This document shows positions 44,611 through 54,276 of a stretch of DNA of 64,000 nt, in pieces (within the stretch, counting starts at the first letter, position 1; each line of letters starts with the position of its first letter). The DNA is from an uncultured Pseudomonadales bacterium (GTDB lineage Bacteria; Pseudomonadota; Gammaproteobacteria; Pseudomonadales; Pseudohongiellaceae). Below the pieces are notes generated by a model. It was not told the origin of the DNA. It saw nothing but the letters and a program-made list of their open reading frames with translations, and searched no databases. The stretch is from NCBI GenBank assembly GCA_905478195.1, contig CAJQHM010000014.1:1-64000 (forward strand), read 5' to 3'. The translations under genes were made by a program, and so were the position numbers.

Positions 44611-45663
44611 ATGAAGCAAGCAAGACCCCTACTATCGAAACTGATTCTAAGCCTGCCGTTTCTTCTGGCGTCCAGCGCTGCGTTATCACAGGCATATTCA
44701 AACCCCTATGCGACTATCGAAGGCTGGACGGAGCTGCCCAATGGTCGCATTCAGGGTGCGGTTGGCGATCTCGATGTTGATCCAGATGGCGAGCACATCT
44801 GGGCGATAGTGCGTTGTGATGCCACCGCGCCAGATCGTTTCGGTGATGAGTGTGTGGATTCCGATCTGGACTCGGTCTTGAAATTTAATAGCGAAGGGCA
44901 GGTAGTTGAGAGTTTCGGTGGTGGGATGTTTATTTGGCCACACGGCATCGATGTCGACGAAGATGGCAATGTGTGGGTTACCGATGCTGTAAGCAATGCG
45001 CGTATTCCCGATGGCGACGCCCGTGGTCACCAAGTAGTTAAGTTCTCCCCAACGGGGCAGGTTCTGTTGGTGTTGGGTACGCCGGGAGAAGTGGGTAGTG
45101 GCCCCGACCACTTCAATGCCCCGGCGGACGTTGTAGTTGGCGATAATGGAGATGTTTTCATCGCCGATGGTCATAACAATGATGGCAATGGCCGCGTTGT
45201 GAAGTTCGATCGCAACGGCAACTTCATCAAGGCATGGGGTAAGCCGGGCTATGCACCGGGCGAGTTTCGTACACTACACACTATTGCCATCGATCAACGC
45301 GGACGATTGTTCGTGGGCGATCGTTCCAACAACCGTCTGCAACTGTTCGATCAAGAGGGTGAGTTTCTCGCACAATGGACACAATTCGGACGACCCAGTG
45401 GCATATTCTTCGACCAGCATGACAATATCTACGTAGCCGATTCGGAATCCGATGATGTGCAGAACCCCGGTTGGGAGATGGGTATACGCATCGGCGATGC
45501 GCGCCTAGGCTGGGTAAACTATTTTATTCAGTTGCCAACGGGTGACCCCAGAAGCACCACAGGCAATGGTGCCGAATTTGTTGCGGCGGATGCGGCGGGA
45601 AATCTCTATGGGGGTGAGCCTGCTCCAAGGAAGCTGCAAAAATACGTGCGGGTTCGTCCATAA
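44611..45663 (+). CDS. Secreted NHL-repeat beta-propeller protein (paralogue)
   Basis: 350 residues with a signal peptide to about residue 26 (ALS-Q). NHL blades include MFIWPHGIDVDEDGNVWVTD, DVVVGDNGDVFIADG, AIDQRGRLFVGDRSNNRLQLF and FDQHDNIYVADSES. It is clearly homologous to the protein at 109, with matching IWPHG, FSPxGxxLxxLGTPGE and NPGW motifs. The ATG has GGAGTAAAACT upstream. It is first in a probable operon with a cyclase-family hydrolase (21 bp) and an MFS transporter, which suggests a shared catabolic substrate. Confidence 0.85.
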   Translation: MKQARPLLSKLILSLPFLLASSAALSQAYSNPYATIEGWTELPNGRIQGAVGDLDVDPDGEHIWAIVRCDATAPDRFGDECVDSDLDSVLKFNSEGQVVESFGGGMFIWPHGIDVDEDGNVWVTDAVSNARIPDGDARGHQVVKFSPTGQVLLVLGTPGEVGSGPDHFNAPADVVVGDNGDVFIADGHNNDGNGRVVKFDRNGNFIKAWGKPGYAPGEFRTLHTIAIDQRGRLFVGDRSNNRLQLFDQEGEFLAQWTQFGRPSGIFFDQHDNIYVADSESDDVQNPGWEMGIRIGDARLGWVNYFIQLPTGDPRSTTGNGAEFVAADAAGNLYGGEPAPRKLQKYVRVRP

Positions 45664-45684
45664 CAAACAGCAAAGGAATAGAAG

Positions 45685-46701
45685 ATGAGGGCGTTTCCCA
45701 AAAAACAACAATTGTTGCAGTTGCTCGTTCTGTTGGTGTCAGTTCTTTCGCTTCAGTTGCTAAATGCACAGAGCCATCCTCCTCTGGAGACCGAGGAGGA
45801 CTTCCATCGGGCGATGGAGGAACTTTCCAACTGGGGCCGATGGGGGGTTGATGACGAATTTGGCGCGGCTAATCTGATTACCGCAGAGAAGCGGAAGGCT
45901 GCGGCAGCTCTGGTTAGTGAGGGGATTGTCGTCTCTCTTGCCCACGATGTGAATCAGGAGCCGGCTGTCGATGCCTCTGCCGTGTTAACCCGCGAAGTGT
46001 TGCGGGTAAGCCCAACGGGCGCCTCGGATCGCTATGAGTATAGCGGCAGCTATCACGGCACTATTCACAGCCATCTCGATGCGCTGGACTGCCATATCAT
46101 GTACGAAGGCAAGGGCTATAACGGTGTCACCTACCAAGAGGTAGAGGCAGCAGGCGGCTGTCCTCGCGGTGATATCAACGTGCACAAGAATGGTATCGTC
46201 ACCCGCGGTATCCTTTTCGATGCGACGCTACTGCCTGGTAAGGCAACGCGCGATGGCTGGCTAGAACCTGGCACGGTGGTTAACTATGATGATCTCATTG
46301 CCTTGGAGGAAATTCAGGGCGTAACGGTGGAACCGGGCGATGTGATTCTGCTCTACACAGGCCGCTGGAAGCGCAGGGCGGCACTAGGCGCATGGCCAAC
46401 CTCGGAAGGGGTGGCGGGCTATCACGCAGACGTTGCGTATTTCTTGAAAGAACGTGGCGTCGCCATGATCGGTCACGACATGTGGAACGATGTGGCGCCA
46501 AGCGGAATTCCTAATGTATTTCTGCCGCTGCATAGTCTTGCCTTGGTTTCCCTGGGCGTATCTATCTTCGACAATCTGGATTTCGGAAGAGTGGCCGAAA
46601 TAGCCAAAGAGTTAAATCGCTATAGCTTCATGTTTACTGCGGCACCGCTGCGAATAGAGATGGGTATGGGTTCGCCGGTTAACCCACTGGCGACTTTCTG
46701 A
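45685..46701 (+). CDS. Exported cyclase-family (kynurenine formamidase-like) hydrolase
   Basis: 338 residues. The signal peptide ends LNAQS (about residue 29). The metal site is intact: HSHLDALDCH (His128, His130, Asp132, His137). This matches the cyclase family (PF-type with kynurenine formamidase and isatin hydrolase members), which hydrolyse cyclic amides or lactams using Mn or Zn. Exported members are common in marine bacteria. The operon with an NHL propeller and an MFS carrier suggests degradation of an imported or exported ring compound. Confidence 0.88.
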   Translation: MRAFPKKQQLLQLLVLLVSVLSLQLLNAQSHPPLETEEDFHRAMEELSNWGRWGVDDEFGAANLITAEKRKAAAALVSEGIVVSLAHDVNQEPAVDASAVLTREVLRVSPTGASDRYEYSGSYHGTIHSHLDALDCHIMYEGKGYNGVTYQEVEAAGGCPRGDINVHKNGIVTRGILFDATLLPGKATRDGWLEPGTVVNYDDLIALEEIQGVTVEPGDVILLYTGRWKRRAALGAWPTSEGVAGYHADVAYFLKERGVAMIGHDMWNDVAPSGIPNVFLPLHSLALVSLGVSIFDNLDFGRVAEIAKELNRYSFMFTAAPLRIEMGMGSPVNPLATF

Positions 46702-46741
46702 TGATGTGCCTCGGCTAGCGCGTCTACGCACTAATAAAAGT

Positions 46742-47956
46742 ATGAGCCCAACTTCCAATGTGTGGCGCAACCCCCAGTTTCGCCTCTATCTAAACAGCAC
46801 GGCATACACGGGCATCGCCTTCGCGATGCAGCAGCTACTGTTAAGCTGGATTCTCATCGGCATTCTCGAGCTGCCTGCAACTCAGGTTGGAATAATACAG
46901 GCGGCTGCAGGCGTGCCTGGTATTTTTCTAATGCTACTCGGTGGAGCTAGAGCCGATGGGCGCGATCTGCGTTCGATGTTAATTCAAATATATTCCTTCG
47001 CCCCCATACTGCCGCTACTGCTATTTATCGTTGTTAGCTTTGACGCGCTGAGTGTCTGGTCGGTGTTGGCTTGGGCTATAGGGATGAGCGTGGTCATATC
47101 CTATTCCAGTCCGGCGCAGCAGGCGCTGCTTAGCAATGTCGCTGCCGCCACCGTACAGAAGGCAGTCTCGGCAACTACCGCAGTTGGTTTTCTGGTGCAG
47201 ATGTTGGGCCTTTGTGTGGCAGGCACGATGGACAAACTGGGTCTGCTTCCGGTGCTAGGCGTTCAAGCCATATGTGTTGTGTTAGGCGCTCTGGCGGTAC
47301 GAAGGCTGCCTGTGCAGAATGCGAAACCAGTTAGTGCTTCCGAGCCGGCCTGGAAGACTATAGCGGCAGGTCTGCGGGCGGCGTACCGAAACAAGGTAGT
47401 CTTTCATGTGCTGGGCATAAATTTTGTATCGAGTATCTTTAATGCCGGTGCCTTCATGACAGTGTTTCCCTTTATTATCAAGCGGGTCTATGCCGGCGAT
47501 GCGTTTCTATTATCTGTGATGATGATTATCTTCTATGGTGGCGCGGCGGCATCGAATTTTTTCATGATGCGAGTCATGCCCCTGCGGCATCCCGGTAAGG
47601 TCTATCTGATAATGCAGCTATCAAGGATATTGATACTGGGAGTCATGTGGATACAGCCGCCTTTTTGGCTCATGGCTGTGGCTTCGATCGCCTGGGGCCT
47701 GAACATGGGGGTGACCATGACTCTGGCCAGGGCAATCGTGCAGGAATCAGCCTCGGAGGAATTTCGTGGCAGGATCATGTCGGTCTATAGCCTGGGCTTG
47801 TTGGGTAGCGCCCCCTTGGGAGCGATCTTATTGGGCTGGATTATCGAATCTTTCGGCACAGTGAATGCGCTGCTGCCAGCGATGGCGATTTCTCTACTTC
47901 TGTTTCTCATCGGCGTGCTGTTCACCGGAGTCTATCGGTACCAGTCACCCAAATAG
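46742..47956 (+). CDS. MFS transporter of the EntS/MFS-3 type
   Basis: About 404 residues from ATG 46742; a GTG at 46706 is an alternative. The start WRNPQFRLYLNSTAYTGIAF, AGVPGIFLMLLGGARADGRDLR (motif A variant lacking the Arg cluster) and GLGLGVTMTLARAI-like GLNMGVTMTLA resemble EntS-type efflux carriers. Twelve helices. It is third in the NHL/cyclase operon and could move the substrate or product of those enzymes. Direction and substrate unknown. Confidence 0.85.
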   Translation: MSPTSNVWRNPQFRLYLNSTAYTGIAFAMQQLLLSWILIGILELPATQVGIIQAAAGVPGIFLMLLGGARADGRDLRSMLIQIYSFAPILPLLLFIVVSFDALSVWSVLAWAIGMSVVISYSSPAQQALLSNVAAATVQKAVSATTAVGFLVQMLGLCVAGTMDKLGLLPVLGVQAICVVLGALAVRRLPVQNAKPVSASEPAWKTIAAGLRAAYRNKVVFHVLGINFVSSIFNAGAFMTVFPFIIKRVYAGDAFLLSVMMIIFYGGAAASNFFMMRVMPLRHPGKVYLIMQLSRILILGVMWIQPPFWLMAVASIAWGLNMGVTMTLARAIVQESASEEFRGRIMSVYSLGLLGSAPLGAILLGWIIESFGTVNALLPAMAISLLLFLIGVLFTGVYRYQSPK

Positions 47957-48144
47957 ACAGGCGACTTGAGCTAGAGTGAAGCTGCGAGCTGTCATTATGA
48001 TTCCCTCCATGATACTTCGGCTACCCATTGCATAGAGACATGCATGACTTAGCAGCATGTTGTGCTTGATTTGCAATGCTGTCAGGAATAGCTCTAAACA
48101 AGCGAGGCCCGCACACGGCAATTATTTGTTAGTATGACAAGTTC

Positions 48145-48912
48145 ATGATTGAACTGCGTAATGTGCAAAAATCCTATGACGGCGGAGCCACCCTGGCTGT
48201 TGCCGATACCTCTGTAGTTGTGGAGCGGGGTGAATTCCTCGGTCTTATCGGTGCGTCCGGTTGCGGCAAGACGACTACGCTGAAGATGATTAATAGGCTG
48301 GAAGAGCCTAGTAGTGGCGAGATACTGGTCAATGGGCGCAATGTACTGAAGCAGAACCCCGAGCTGCTGCGACGCAATCTCGGCTATGTGTTTCAGGGTA
48401 TTGGTCTGTTCCCGCATCGCAGCGTCGCTGAAAATGTGGCGGCTGTGCCATGTCTATTGCAGTGGGAGCCGCATAAGATTCAGACGCGCTGTGAGCAGTG
48501 CATGGAGTTGGTGGGTCTTCCCTTTGCTGAGTAAGGCCAGCGCAGCCCTTCACAGCTTTCCGGTGGGCAGCAGCAACGAGTCGGTGTGGCCCGTGCGCTA
48601 GCGGCAGAGCCGGAAGTGGTGCTAATGGACGAGCCCTTCGGAGCTCTCGATCCGATTACCCGTAGTGAATTACAGGAAGAATTCAAGAGTATTCAACGCA
48701 GCATGGCTCTTACGGTGGTGATGGTTACCCATGATATGACCGAGGCACTATTGCTAGCGGATCGCATTGCGGTGATGCGCGAGGGTGTGTTGCTGCAGAT
48801 CGGCACTCCCTATGAGTTGTTGCACAATCCCCAGCATGACTATGTGCGTGAAATCGTGGCCATGCCGCGACAGCGAGCGAAGCGGCTGGAAGAGTTGATG
48901 CGCGATGAGTGA
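48145..48912 (+). pseudogene. Osmoprotectant-type ABC ATPase interrupted by one in-frame UAA
   Basis: 255 codons encode an OpuCA/ProV-type ATPase: Walker A GASGCGKTT (Gly36-Thr44), Q-loop YVFQGIGLFPH, signature [16 protein letters not shown], Walker [15 protein letters not shown]-loop VTHD. Codon 130 is TAA (48532-48534), eight codons before the LSGGQ signature (48556), and the frame continues unchanged on both sides. Translated separately, neither half could work. The fused permease/binding-protein gene overlaps the end (ATGAGTGA), so the transporter was an intact operon. It may be a recent nonsense mutation, a sequencing or assembly error, or, less likely, readthrough. Confidence 0.85.
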
Positions 48913-50428
48913 GAATCTGCGCGAACAACTACTGTTACTGCCGGCTTATTTTCAGGGGCATCTATTACTGACGCTCACCGCCATAACCATGGGTGTGCTA
49001 ATTTCTGTCCGTCTGGGAGTCTGGGCGGAGCAGTCCGCGCGGGTTAAGCGTCCGTTATTGGCCGTGGTCAGTATTGTGCAAACTTTTCCAAGCCTGGCGA
49101 TTCTTGCGCTGGTAGTTGCCCTGCTCGGTGGTCGCATCGGTTTTCTGCCAGCCTTCATCGCGCTTACTCTGTATTCCATGTTGCCGATCGTGCGCAACAC
49201 AGTTACTGGTCTGGAGTCGGTCTCAGCCTCGGTAGTCGAGGCGGCCAGGGGCATAGGCATGTCGCCGTATCAGATTTTGCGTGAGGTGAAGTTGCCACTG
49301 GCGATGCCAGTGATCGTTGCCGGTATACGCACCGCCATGGTTTGGACGGTGGGCTTGGCGACCCTGTCTACCCTAGTTGGCGCGACCAGTTTCGGTAACT
49401 ACATTTTTACCGGTATTCAGACGCGTAATCTGGTGGCGGTTACGGTAGGCAGCCTGGCCTCTGCTGCGTTAGCGGTGGGCCTGGATGGTCTGGTTGCTGC
49501 GATACAGTGGCTATTGGAGAAACGCAACGAGGCGGTGGACTCCGCAAGGCTAAGATCTATTCGGCGCAGTGTCTCTGCCGCTATAGCAGTGATTATATGT
49601 CTCGTTCTCTATGGTTTGCTGCCGCAGCCGCGCGCAGACTATATCGTGGCGGGAAAGCCCTTTACCGAGCAGTACATCATGGTGGGTCTGTTAGCGGCTG
49701 AACTAGAAGAAGCGGGTTTCAAGGTTGAGCAGCGTCTTGGTCTGGGTTCGGATGTCGTATTCGAGGCGGTGAGTAACGGTACTGTCGATCTTTATGTTGA
49801 GTACACCGGTACGATCTGGTCGAACTACATGAATCAGGAAGGCAATCCAGGTAGGGAGGCAATCAGAAGCGGCGTTATAGACTATCTGGAGCGGGAGGGC
49901 GTGGTCACACTTGGTTTCACCGGCTTCCAGAATCGCTACGCCCTGGCGATGCGACGCGATCGTGCTGAAGAGTTAGACATAGCATCGATCGAAGATTTGG
50001 TCCCACTTGCAAGTGAGTTGTCGGCGGGGGCCGACCTGAAATTCTTCGGCCGCTCGGAGTGGCTTCGACTGCGTGATCTGTACAACATGGATTTCTCCAA
50101 CAAGCCCACCTTCGACCCTTCGCTGATGTACACCGCTCTGGTTGAGGGGCAGGTAGACCTGATTAGTGCCTATACTACAGACGGGCGTGTTGCAGCCTTC
50201 GATCTTGTGTTACTGGAAGATCCGCGCAATGCATTGCTCGCCTATGATGCCATGCTGTTAGCCTTGGATGCGGCGGCGTCTAATCCAGCGTTTATGCGAG
50301 TCGTGGATTCAATAATCGATAGCATTTCCGACGCGTCGATGCGCCAGGCGAATAGGCTGGTCGATGTTGACGGCGAGTCGGTCAACGCCGCCATCGAATA
50401 TCTGCGTTCCCGAATGCTCTCTAATTAG
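48905..50428 (+). CDS. Fused permease/substrate-binding protein of glycine betaine-type ABC transporter
   Basis: 507 residues. The first 215 form a ProW/OpuCB-like permease (five or six helices, with [32 protein letters not shown] containing the EAA loop, here cited as [18 protein letters not shown]). The rest is a periplasmic OpuCC/YehZ-like binding domain ([40 protein letters not shown]). Such fusions bind glycine betaine or other quaternary amines. It partners with the ATPase encoded upstream, which is broken, so the system may be non-functional unless another ATPase substitutes. Confidence 0.93.
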   Translation: MSENLREQLLLLPAYFQGHLLLTLTAITMGVLISVRLGVWAEQSARVKRPLLAVVSIVQTFPSLAILALVVALLGGRIGFLPAFIALTLYSMLPIVRNTVTGLESVSASVVEAARGIGMSPYQILREVKLPLAMPVIVAGIRTAMVWTVGLATLSTLVGATSFGNYIFTGIQTRNLVAVTVGSLASAALAVGLDGLVAAIQWLLEKRNEAVDSARLRSIRRSVSAAIAVIICLVLYGLLPQPRADYIVAGKPFTEQYIMVGLLAAELEEAGFKVEQRLGLGSDVVFEAVSNGTVDLYVEYTGTIWSNYMNQEGNPGREAIRSGVIDYLEREGVVTLGFTGFQNRYALAMRRDRAEELDIASIEDLVPLASELSAGADLKFFGRSEWLRLRDLYNMDFSNKPTFDPSLMYTALVEGQVDLISAYTTDGRVAAFDLVLLEDPRNALLAYDAMLLALDAAASNPAFMRVVDSIIDSISDASMRQANRLVDVDGESVNAAIEYLRSRMLSN

Positions 50429-50514
50429 CATAGGCGCCCCATAGCATTGGCAGCCGTGTTGGCGCTTGTTAGACTGCTCTCTCTATCATCGAATGCAACA
50501 AGGCTCCACTAGCT

Positions 50515-52272
50515 GTGACCAATAACGATATCGTTCTCACCATTCTCAGCTGCGTGTTCTTTATGGGATTGGTGGCCTGGGTTTCCTATACCAAGACCCG
50601 TGGTGAGGTCAGCACAAGAGACGGATACTTTCTGGCGGGAAGGGGGCTTAGCGCGATCTTCATCGCTGGATCCATGTTGCTTACGAACCTGTCTGCCGAG
50701 CAGCTTATTGGACTAAATGGCTCCGCCTACGGCTTCAATATGAGCAGTATGGCATGGGAAGTGACAGCAGCCTTCGCGACTATCTGCATGGCCTTTATCT
50801 TCCTGCCGCGCTACCTCGCTGGTGCCTTTACTACCCTGCCGGAGTTCTTGAATGACAGATTCGACGACGGGGTGCGTCGCATGTCCGTCATTTTGTTCAT
50901 GGTCGGCTATGGTCTGGTCACTATCCCATCTGTCTTATACTCCGGCTCGATCGCTGTCTTACAGTTGTTCGACGTACCCGCACTCTTCGATATCCCTTAT
51001 AGCCAGGCGCTGGTGTTAACGATCATCTGCATCGGCTGTGTAGGCGCCGTGTATGCGGTTTTCGGTGGGCTGCGTGCGGTTGCTATTTCCGATACTCTAA
51101 ATGGCGCCGGCCTGCTCGTAATAGGCATAGCGGTTCCGCTTCTTGGTCTGTCTGCGCTTGGCGATGGCAGTGTCGGTGAAGGTCTCAGTATTATCACCAG
51201 CACCGAGACGCAGAAGCTCAATGCTATCGGCTCCTCGTCGGACCCGACTCCCTTCGCCACCCTGTTCACCGGCATGCTATTTGCGAATCTATTCTACTGG
51301 TGTACAAATCAGTATGTTATTCAGCGCACGTTGGGGGCGAAGAACCTCGCCGAGGGGCAGAAGGGTGTGTTGTTCTCTGGCTTCTTCAAGGTGCTAGTGC
51401 CATTCATGATGCTGATTCCCGGTGTGATCGCGTTTCACATGTACGGCGATGGCCTGGCGACTATTGACCTTGCTTATCCGCAGTTGATTCGAGACGTGTT
51501 ACCAGTCTATGCCACCGGTTTCTTTTTGGCGGTGCTTTTAGGTGCGGTGTTCAGCTCCTTCAATTCACTGCTAAATAGTGCGGCGACTCTATTCTGCCTA
51601 GATGTTTATGCGCCGATGAAGAAAGAGCCGCTAACGGATGCGCAATTGCTGCGCGTGGCCAAGATCGCGAGCATCGTTATAGCTCTGTTCTCATTTATAG
51701 TGGCGCCCCTGTTACAGTTCGCACCGGAAGGACTTTGGCAGATTATTCGAATCTTTACCGGCTTCTATAACATTCCTGTCATCGCTATCGTAGTCGTTGG
51801 GCTGTTTACAAAGAGAGTGCCAGCGTTGGGGCCGAAGATTGTTATCGTGTTTCACATTATCGCCTATGGTCTCTTTCAGTTTGCATTCAACGATCTACTA
51901 GGTATTCACTTCTTACACCTGTATGCCATTCTGTTTATTGTCGAGGTGGGTATCATGTTGGCGACAGGGTATTTTTATCCGCGGGCTCAGGCTTGGAGCT
52001 ATGCGGCACATAACAAGGTAGATATGCGACCTTGGCGTTTCGCGATTCCCTGTGCCACTACCTTAATGTCTTGTGTAATAGCCCTTTACCTGCTTTTCTC
52101 ACCAGTCGGTCTGGTCGATGGGCTAAGCGCCGCTTTCTGGCCGCTGCTTAGTCTGCTGATTGTGCTAAATGCGCTTGTCTGGTGGTGGATTGCGCATCAT
52201 GATACGCCGGCTTTGGTGTTAATGGGGGCCGGTAAGGGCGCAAAGCCAGACAGAATAAGCGAAGATAATTGA
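50515..52272 (+). CDS. Sodium:solute symporter (SSS) family protein
   Basis: 585 residues, about 14 helices, starting at a GTG. The family signatures FLAGRGLSAIFIAGSMLLTNLSAEQLIGLNG and YAVFGGLRAVAISDTLNGAGLL (each partly shown) resemble SglT-like Na+/sugar symporters. It takes up a small solute (sugar, vitamin or amino acid) with Na+. It is adjacent to the degraded TauD-like gene (4 bp), which may have used the same substrate. Confidence 0.9.
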   Translation: MTNNDIVLTILSCVFFMGLVAWVSYTKTRGEVSTRDGYFLAGRGLSAIFIAGSMLLTNLSAEQLIGLNGSAYGFNMSSMAWEVTAAFATICMAFIFLPRYLAGAFTTLPEFLNDRFDDGVRRMSVILFMVGYGLVTIPSVLYSGSIAVLQLFDVPALFDIPYSQALVLTIICIGCVGAVYAVFGGLRAVAISDTLNGAGLLVIGIAVPLLGLSALGDGSVGEGLSIITSTETQKLNAIGSSSDPTPFATLFTGMLFANLFYWCTNQYVIQRTLGAKNLAEGQKGVLFSGFFKVLVPFMMLIPGVIAFHMYGDGLATIDLAYPQLIRDVLPVYATGFFLAVLLGAVFSSFNSLLNSAATLFCLDVYAPMKKEPLTDAQLLRVAKIASIVIALFSFIVAPLLQFAPEGLWQIIRIFTGFYNIPVIAIVVVGLFTKRVPALGPKIVIVFHIIAYGLFQFAFNDLLGIHFLHLYAILFIVEVGIMLATGYFYPRAQAWSYAAHNKVDMRPWRFAIPCATTLMSCVIALYLLFSPVGLVDGLSAAFWPLLSLLIVLNALVWWWIAHHDTPALVLMGAGKGAKPDRISEDN

Positions 52273-52276
52273 AAAG

Positions 52277-52924
52277 ATGACTGATTCTAAAAAGCCAAGA
52301 CTACGTTCGTTCGAGACCGCTGTAAATCAGCAGCATATCCCGGAGTCAGATAAATATCTGTATAGAGTCGATGCTCTAATCCATAAGCTGGTTGTTATAG
52401 GAGTCTGAACTATCGGACAGGAACATATGCCTGTGGCGGCGACCCTGGGTTGTGCTAGCGTGCATGGCATTTTCGATACCAGCGAGCAGAGCATGGACGC
52501 GGCCGAGTTGGCGCAGTACTCTTAGCACCAACGACAAGACCACAGCCGAGGATAAGCTGCGGAAACTGGGCTACGAGTGGCAGTGGTTAGAGCAGGATAG
52601 CGCGGGCGTTACCACGCCGGTGCCGCAGGCGATTCGGGAGACAAGTAGCTCAGGGAAGGTGTTCTTTAATCAGCTCATAGCGGCATTTCGTGGCTGGAAA
52701 GACACACTTAACGCTGCTGAGAAATCTATTGGTTTTGGTGATGACTCACAGATCAGGGCGCAGAGTATGGCTACGGCGATAGCGCTAGGTGATGAGCTTA
52801 GCTTAGCTTCGATATTCCCTGGCAGACTGGAGACGTTGCCCTGGTGGATAACTTCCTGGTAATGCACGGTCGCCGACCCGTTGAGGGTCAGCGCCGCGTG
52901 TTGGCATCATTGATAGCCGATTAG
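52277..52924 (+). pseudogene. Degraded TauD/TfdA-family dioxygenase
   Basis: Only the C-terminal third is recognisable. In the frame of 52452-52862 it reads GYEWQWLEQD..VTTPVPQAIRETS..KVFFNQLIAAFRGWKD and MATAIALGDELS, as in TauD/TfdA 2-oxoglutarate dioxygenases. Near 52818 the frame shifts, and another frame continues WQTGDVALVDNFLVMHGRRPVEGQRRVLASLIAD to the stop at 52924. The upstream 5' part (an ATG at 52277, stop at 52406) does not resemble the missing half, so the region with the HxD iron ligands is deleted. The last His (MHGRRP) remains. It directly follows the SSS symporter gene. Confidence 0.82.
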
Positions 52925-52929
52925 GTTTT

Positions 52930-53688
52930 CTATTTTATATAGAGCGTCAGGAACTGGCTGGTATTGCCGCGTATCGAGGGTGAGAACACACCGATGTTTA
53001 AAGGGTCATCCGGATTCTTCAATATGTCGGAAGAGGCAACGACACTCAGCCCCGCCTGCTCCGCCATCTGTGTCACCCAGCTTTCCTGTATGCGATGGGC
53101 TGTGCCGCCCGCTTCGAGCCCGGTGCCCGCAGCAGCCTGGTGGTCGGAAGAGAGAAATAGACCGCCGGGTTTCAATACTCTTGCGATTTCACTAAATGCT
53201 CCGGCGGGGTCGCCCAGGCTCACACCATCGGGTTCGAATCCCAATTCGTGTGGTCCTTGAATCCAGGTCACCATGTCGATTGAATTATCTGCTGCATCAA
53301 GCTCGTCGAAGTTGGTAATGCTAACAGTAACATTTGCCAGACGATTGTTAGCGGTGCGCACATCGATGCCGTCGCCTACGAATCCCATTAGGCCAGGGGC
53401 GTGTTGCAAGATTACACTGCCATTGCGGCCTACCGCGCGGCTAAGAATTTCTGTGTAGTAGCCGCCGCCTGCTTCCAGTTCCAATACATCCATGCCTGTC
53501 TGCAGTCCGGCGAATGCCAACACTAGCGTCGGCTTGCGTCTATCGTCGGCGTCGGCATCGCCACTGGGGCGATCGGCATGTGCCAGGGCTGCCGCGACAT
53601 TGGCGTCAGCCGCATTGACCAGTCCAGCCGTCATCGCCAGAGTGCAGGCGGTGAGCAGGCCTAGTAGGGCTTTTTTCGAAAGATTCAT
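52930..53688 (-). CDS. Exported class I SAM-dependent methyltransferase-like protein
   Basis: 252 residues. A signal peptide (about 1-27, VNAAD) precedes a methyltransferase fold: VLELEAGGGYYTEILSR (variant of the E/DxGxGxG SAM loop), SVILQHAPGLMG and FSEIARVLKPGGLFLSSDHQA. This belongs to the COG4798-type exported methyltransferases that have no known substrate. How SAM would be supplied outside the cytosol is unclear, so it may bind something else. Divergent from nothing nearby; the gene is monocistronic. Confidence 0.82.
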   Translation of the reverse strand: MNLSKKALLGLLTACTLAMTAGLVNAADANVAAALAHADRPSGDADADDRRKPTLVLAFAGLQTGMDVLELEAGGGYYTEILSRAVGRNGSVILQHAPGLMGFVGDGIDVRTANNRLANVTVSITNFDELDAADNSIDMVTWIQGPHELGFEPDGVSLGDPAGAFSEIARVLKPGGLFLSSDHQAAAGTGLEAGGTAHRIQESWVTQMAEQAGLSVVASSDILKNPDDPLNIGVFSPSIRGNTSQFLTLYIK

Positions 53689-53822
53689 GAGTGACTCCTA
53701 CCGCTTAGGCGGCGATTGTTTGAAATACATTGACTTAAGTTTGCCACGTCTGGCGAGAATTTACACTACCACTTGCTGGCACACCTGCGGCTCAGTTCTA
53801 TGCGGCAGTAGGCTAGCTCATT

Positions 53823-53858
53823 AAAAAAGGCCGGAGGTTTTTTAATTCCCGCGGCCTT
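53823..53858 (-). terminator. Intrinsic terminator for the rhodanese gene
   Basis: Read on the minus strand, AAGGCCG and CGGCCTT form a stem around an 18-nt loop followed by a T run. It lies about 40 bp after the rhodanese stop. Confidence 0.65.
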
Positions 53859-53895
53859 CTTATTGCTTTCTTTCAGGTGGAGCTCTGCAGCGTAG

Positions 53896-54225
53896 CTACG
53901 GGTTTAAGATCACCCTTGCATCTGCTATCCCGCCCACATTTTCTACATTCGTATAGCCCAGGTCTTGCAAGGTTGTCAGTGCTATGCCCGCTCTAACGCC
54001 GCTGCGGCAGAACACCTTGATGGGTGTGGACTTGTCTAGGTCAAGATCGCTAATCCGTGCGGCGATCTCAGTGTGGGGGATTATCTCTGTGTTATCGATA
54101 TGGTCTTCGTTGTATTCATCCATAGAGCGCACGTCAATCCAGACAGTGCGTGGAGCGAACAGGCTGCAGGCAGAGAGTGCTATTGCGAGCAGGGCTATAG
54201 TAGTGATTCGGCTAACGTTTCTCAT
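53896..54225 (-). CDS. Rhodanese-domain lipoprotein
   Basis: 109 residues. The lipobox ends at Cys20 (LSAC-S). The single rhodanese domain has VWIDVRSMDEYNEDHI and the active loop CRSGVRAG with Cys73 as the sulfur-carrying residue. Likely a periplasmic sulfurtransferase or an anchored thiol-handling protein; these small single-domain forms resemble PspE. It is monocistronic with the cyclase gene upstream on the same strand. Confidence 0.9.
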   Translation of the reverse strand: MRNVSRITTIALLAIALSACSLFAPRTVWIDVRSMDEYNEDHIDNTEIIPHTEIAARISDLDLDKSTPIKVFCRSGVRAGIALTTLQDLGYTNVENVGGIADARVILNP

Positions 54226-54276
54226 TATTATCGTTCCTCAAATAAAGCTACTTTCAATTTGCCTTCTGAAATATTC

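Noticed and set aside
48145-48912. Treating the split ABC ATPase as two separate genes
   Set aside because: Both parts lie in one frame and together make one ATPase; the second part lacks Walker A.
52427-52525. Short frame starting at 52427 as a real gene
   Set aside because: It shares a frame with the 52277 fragment and ends after 32 codons; it looks like part of the decayed gene region.
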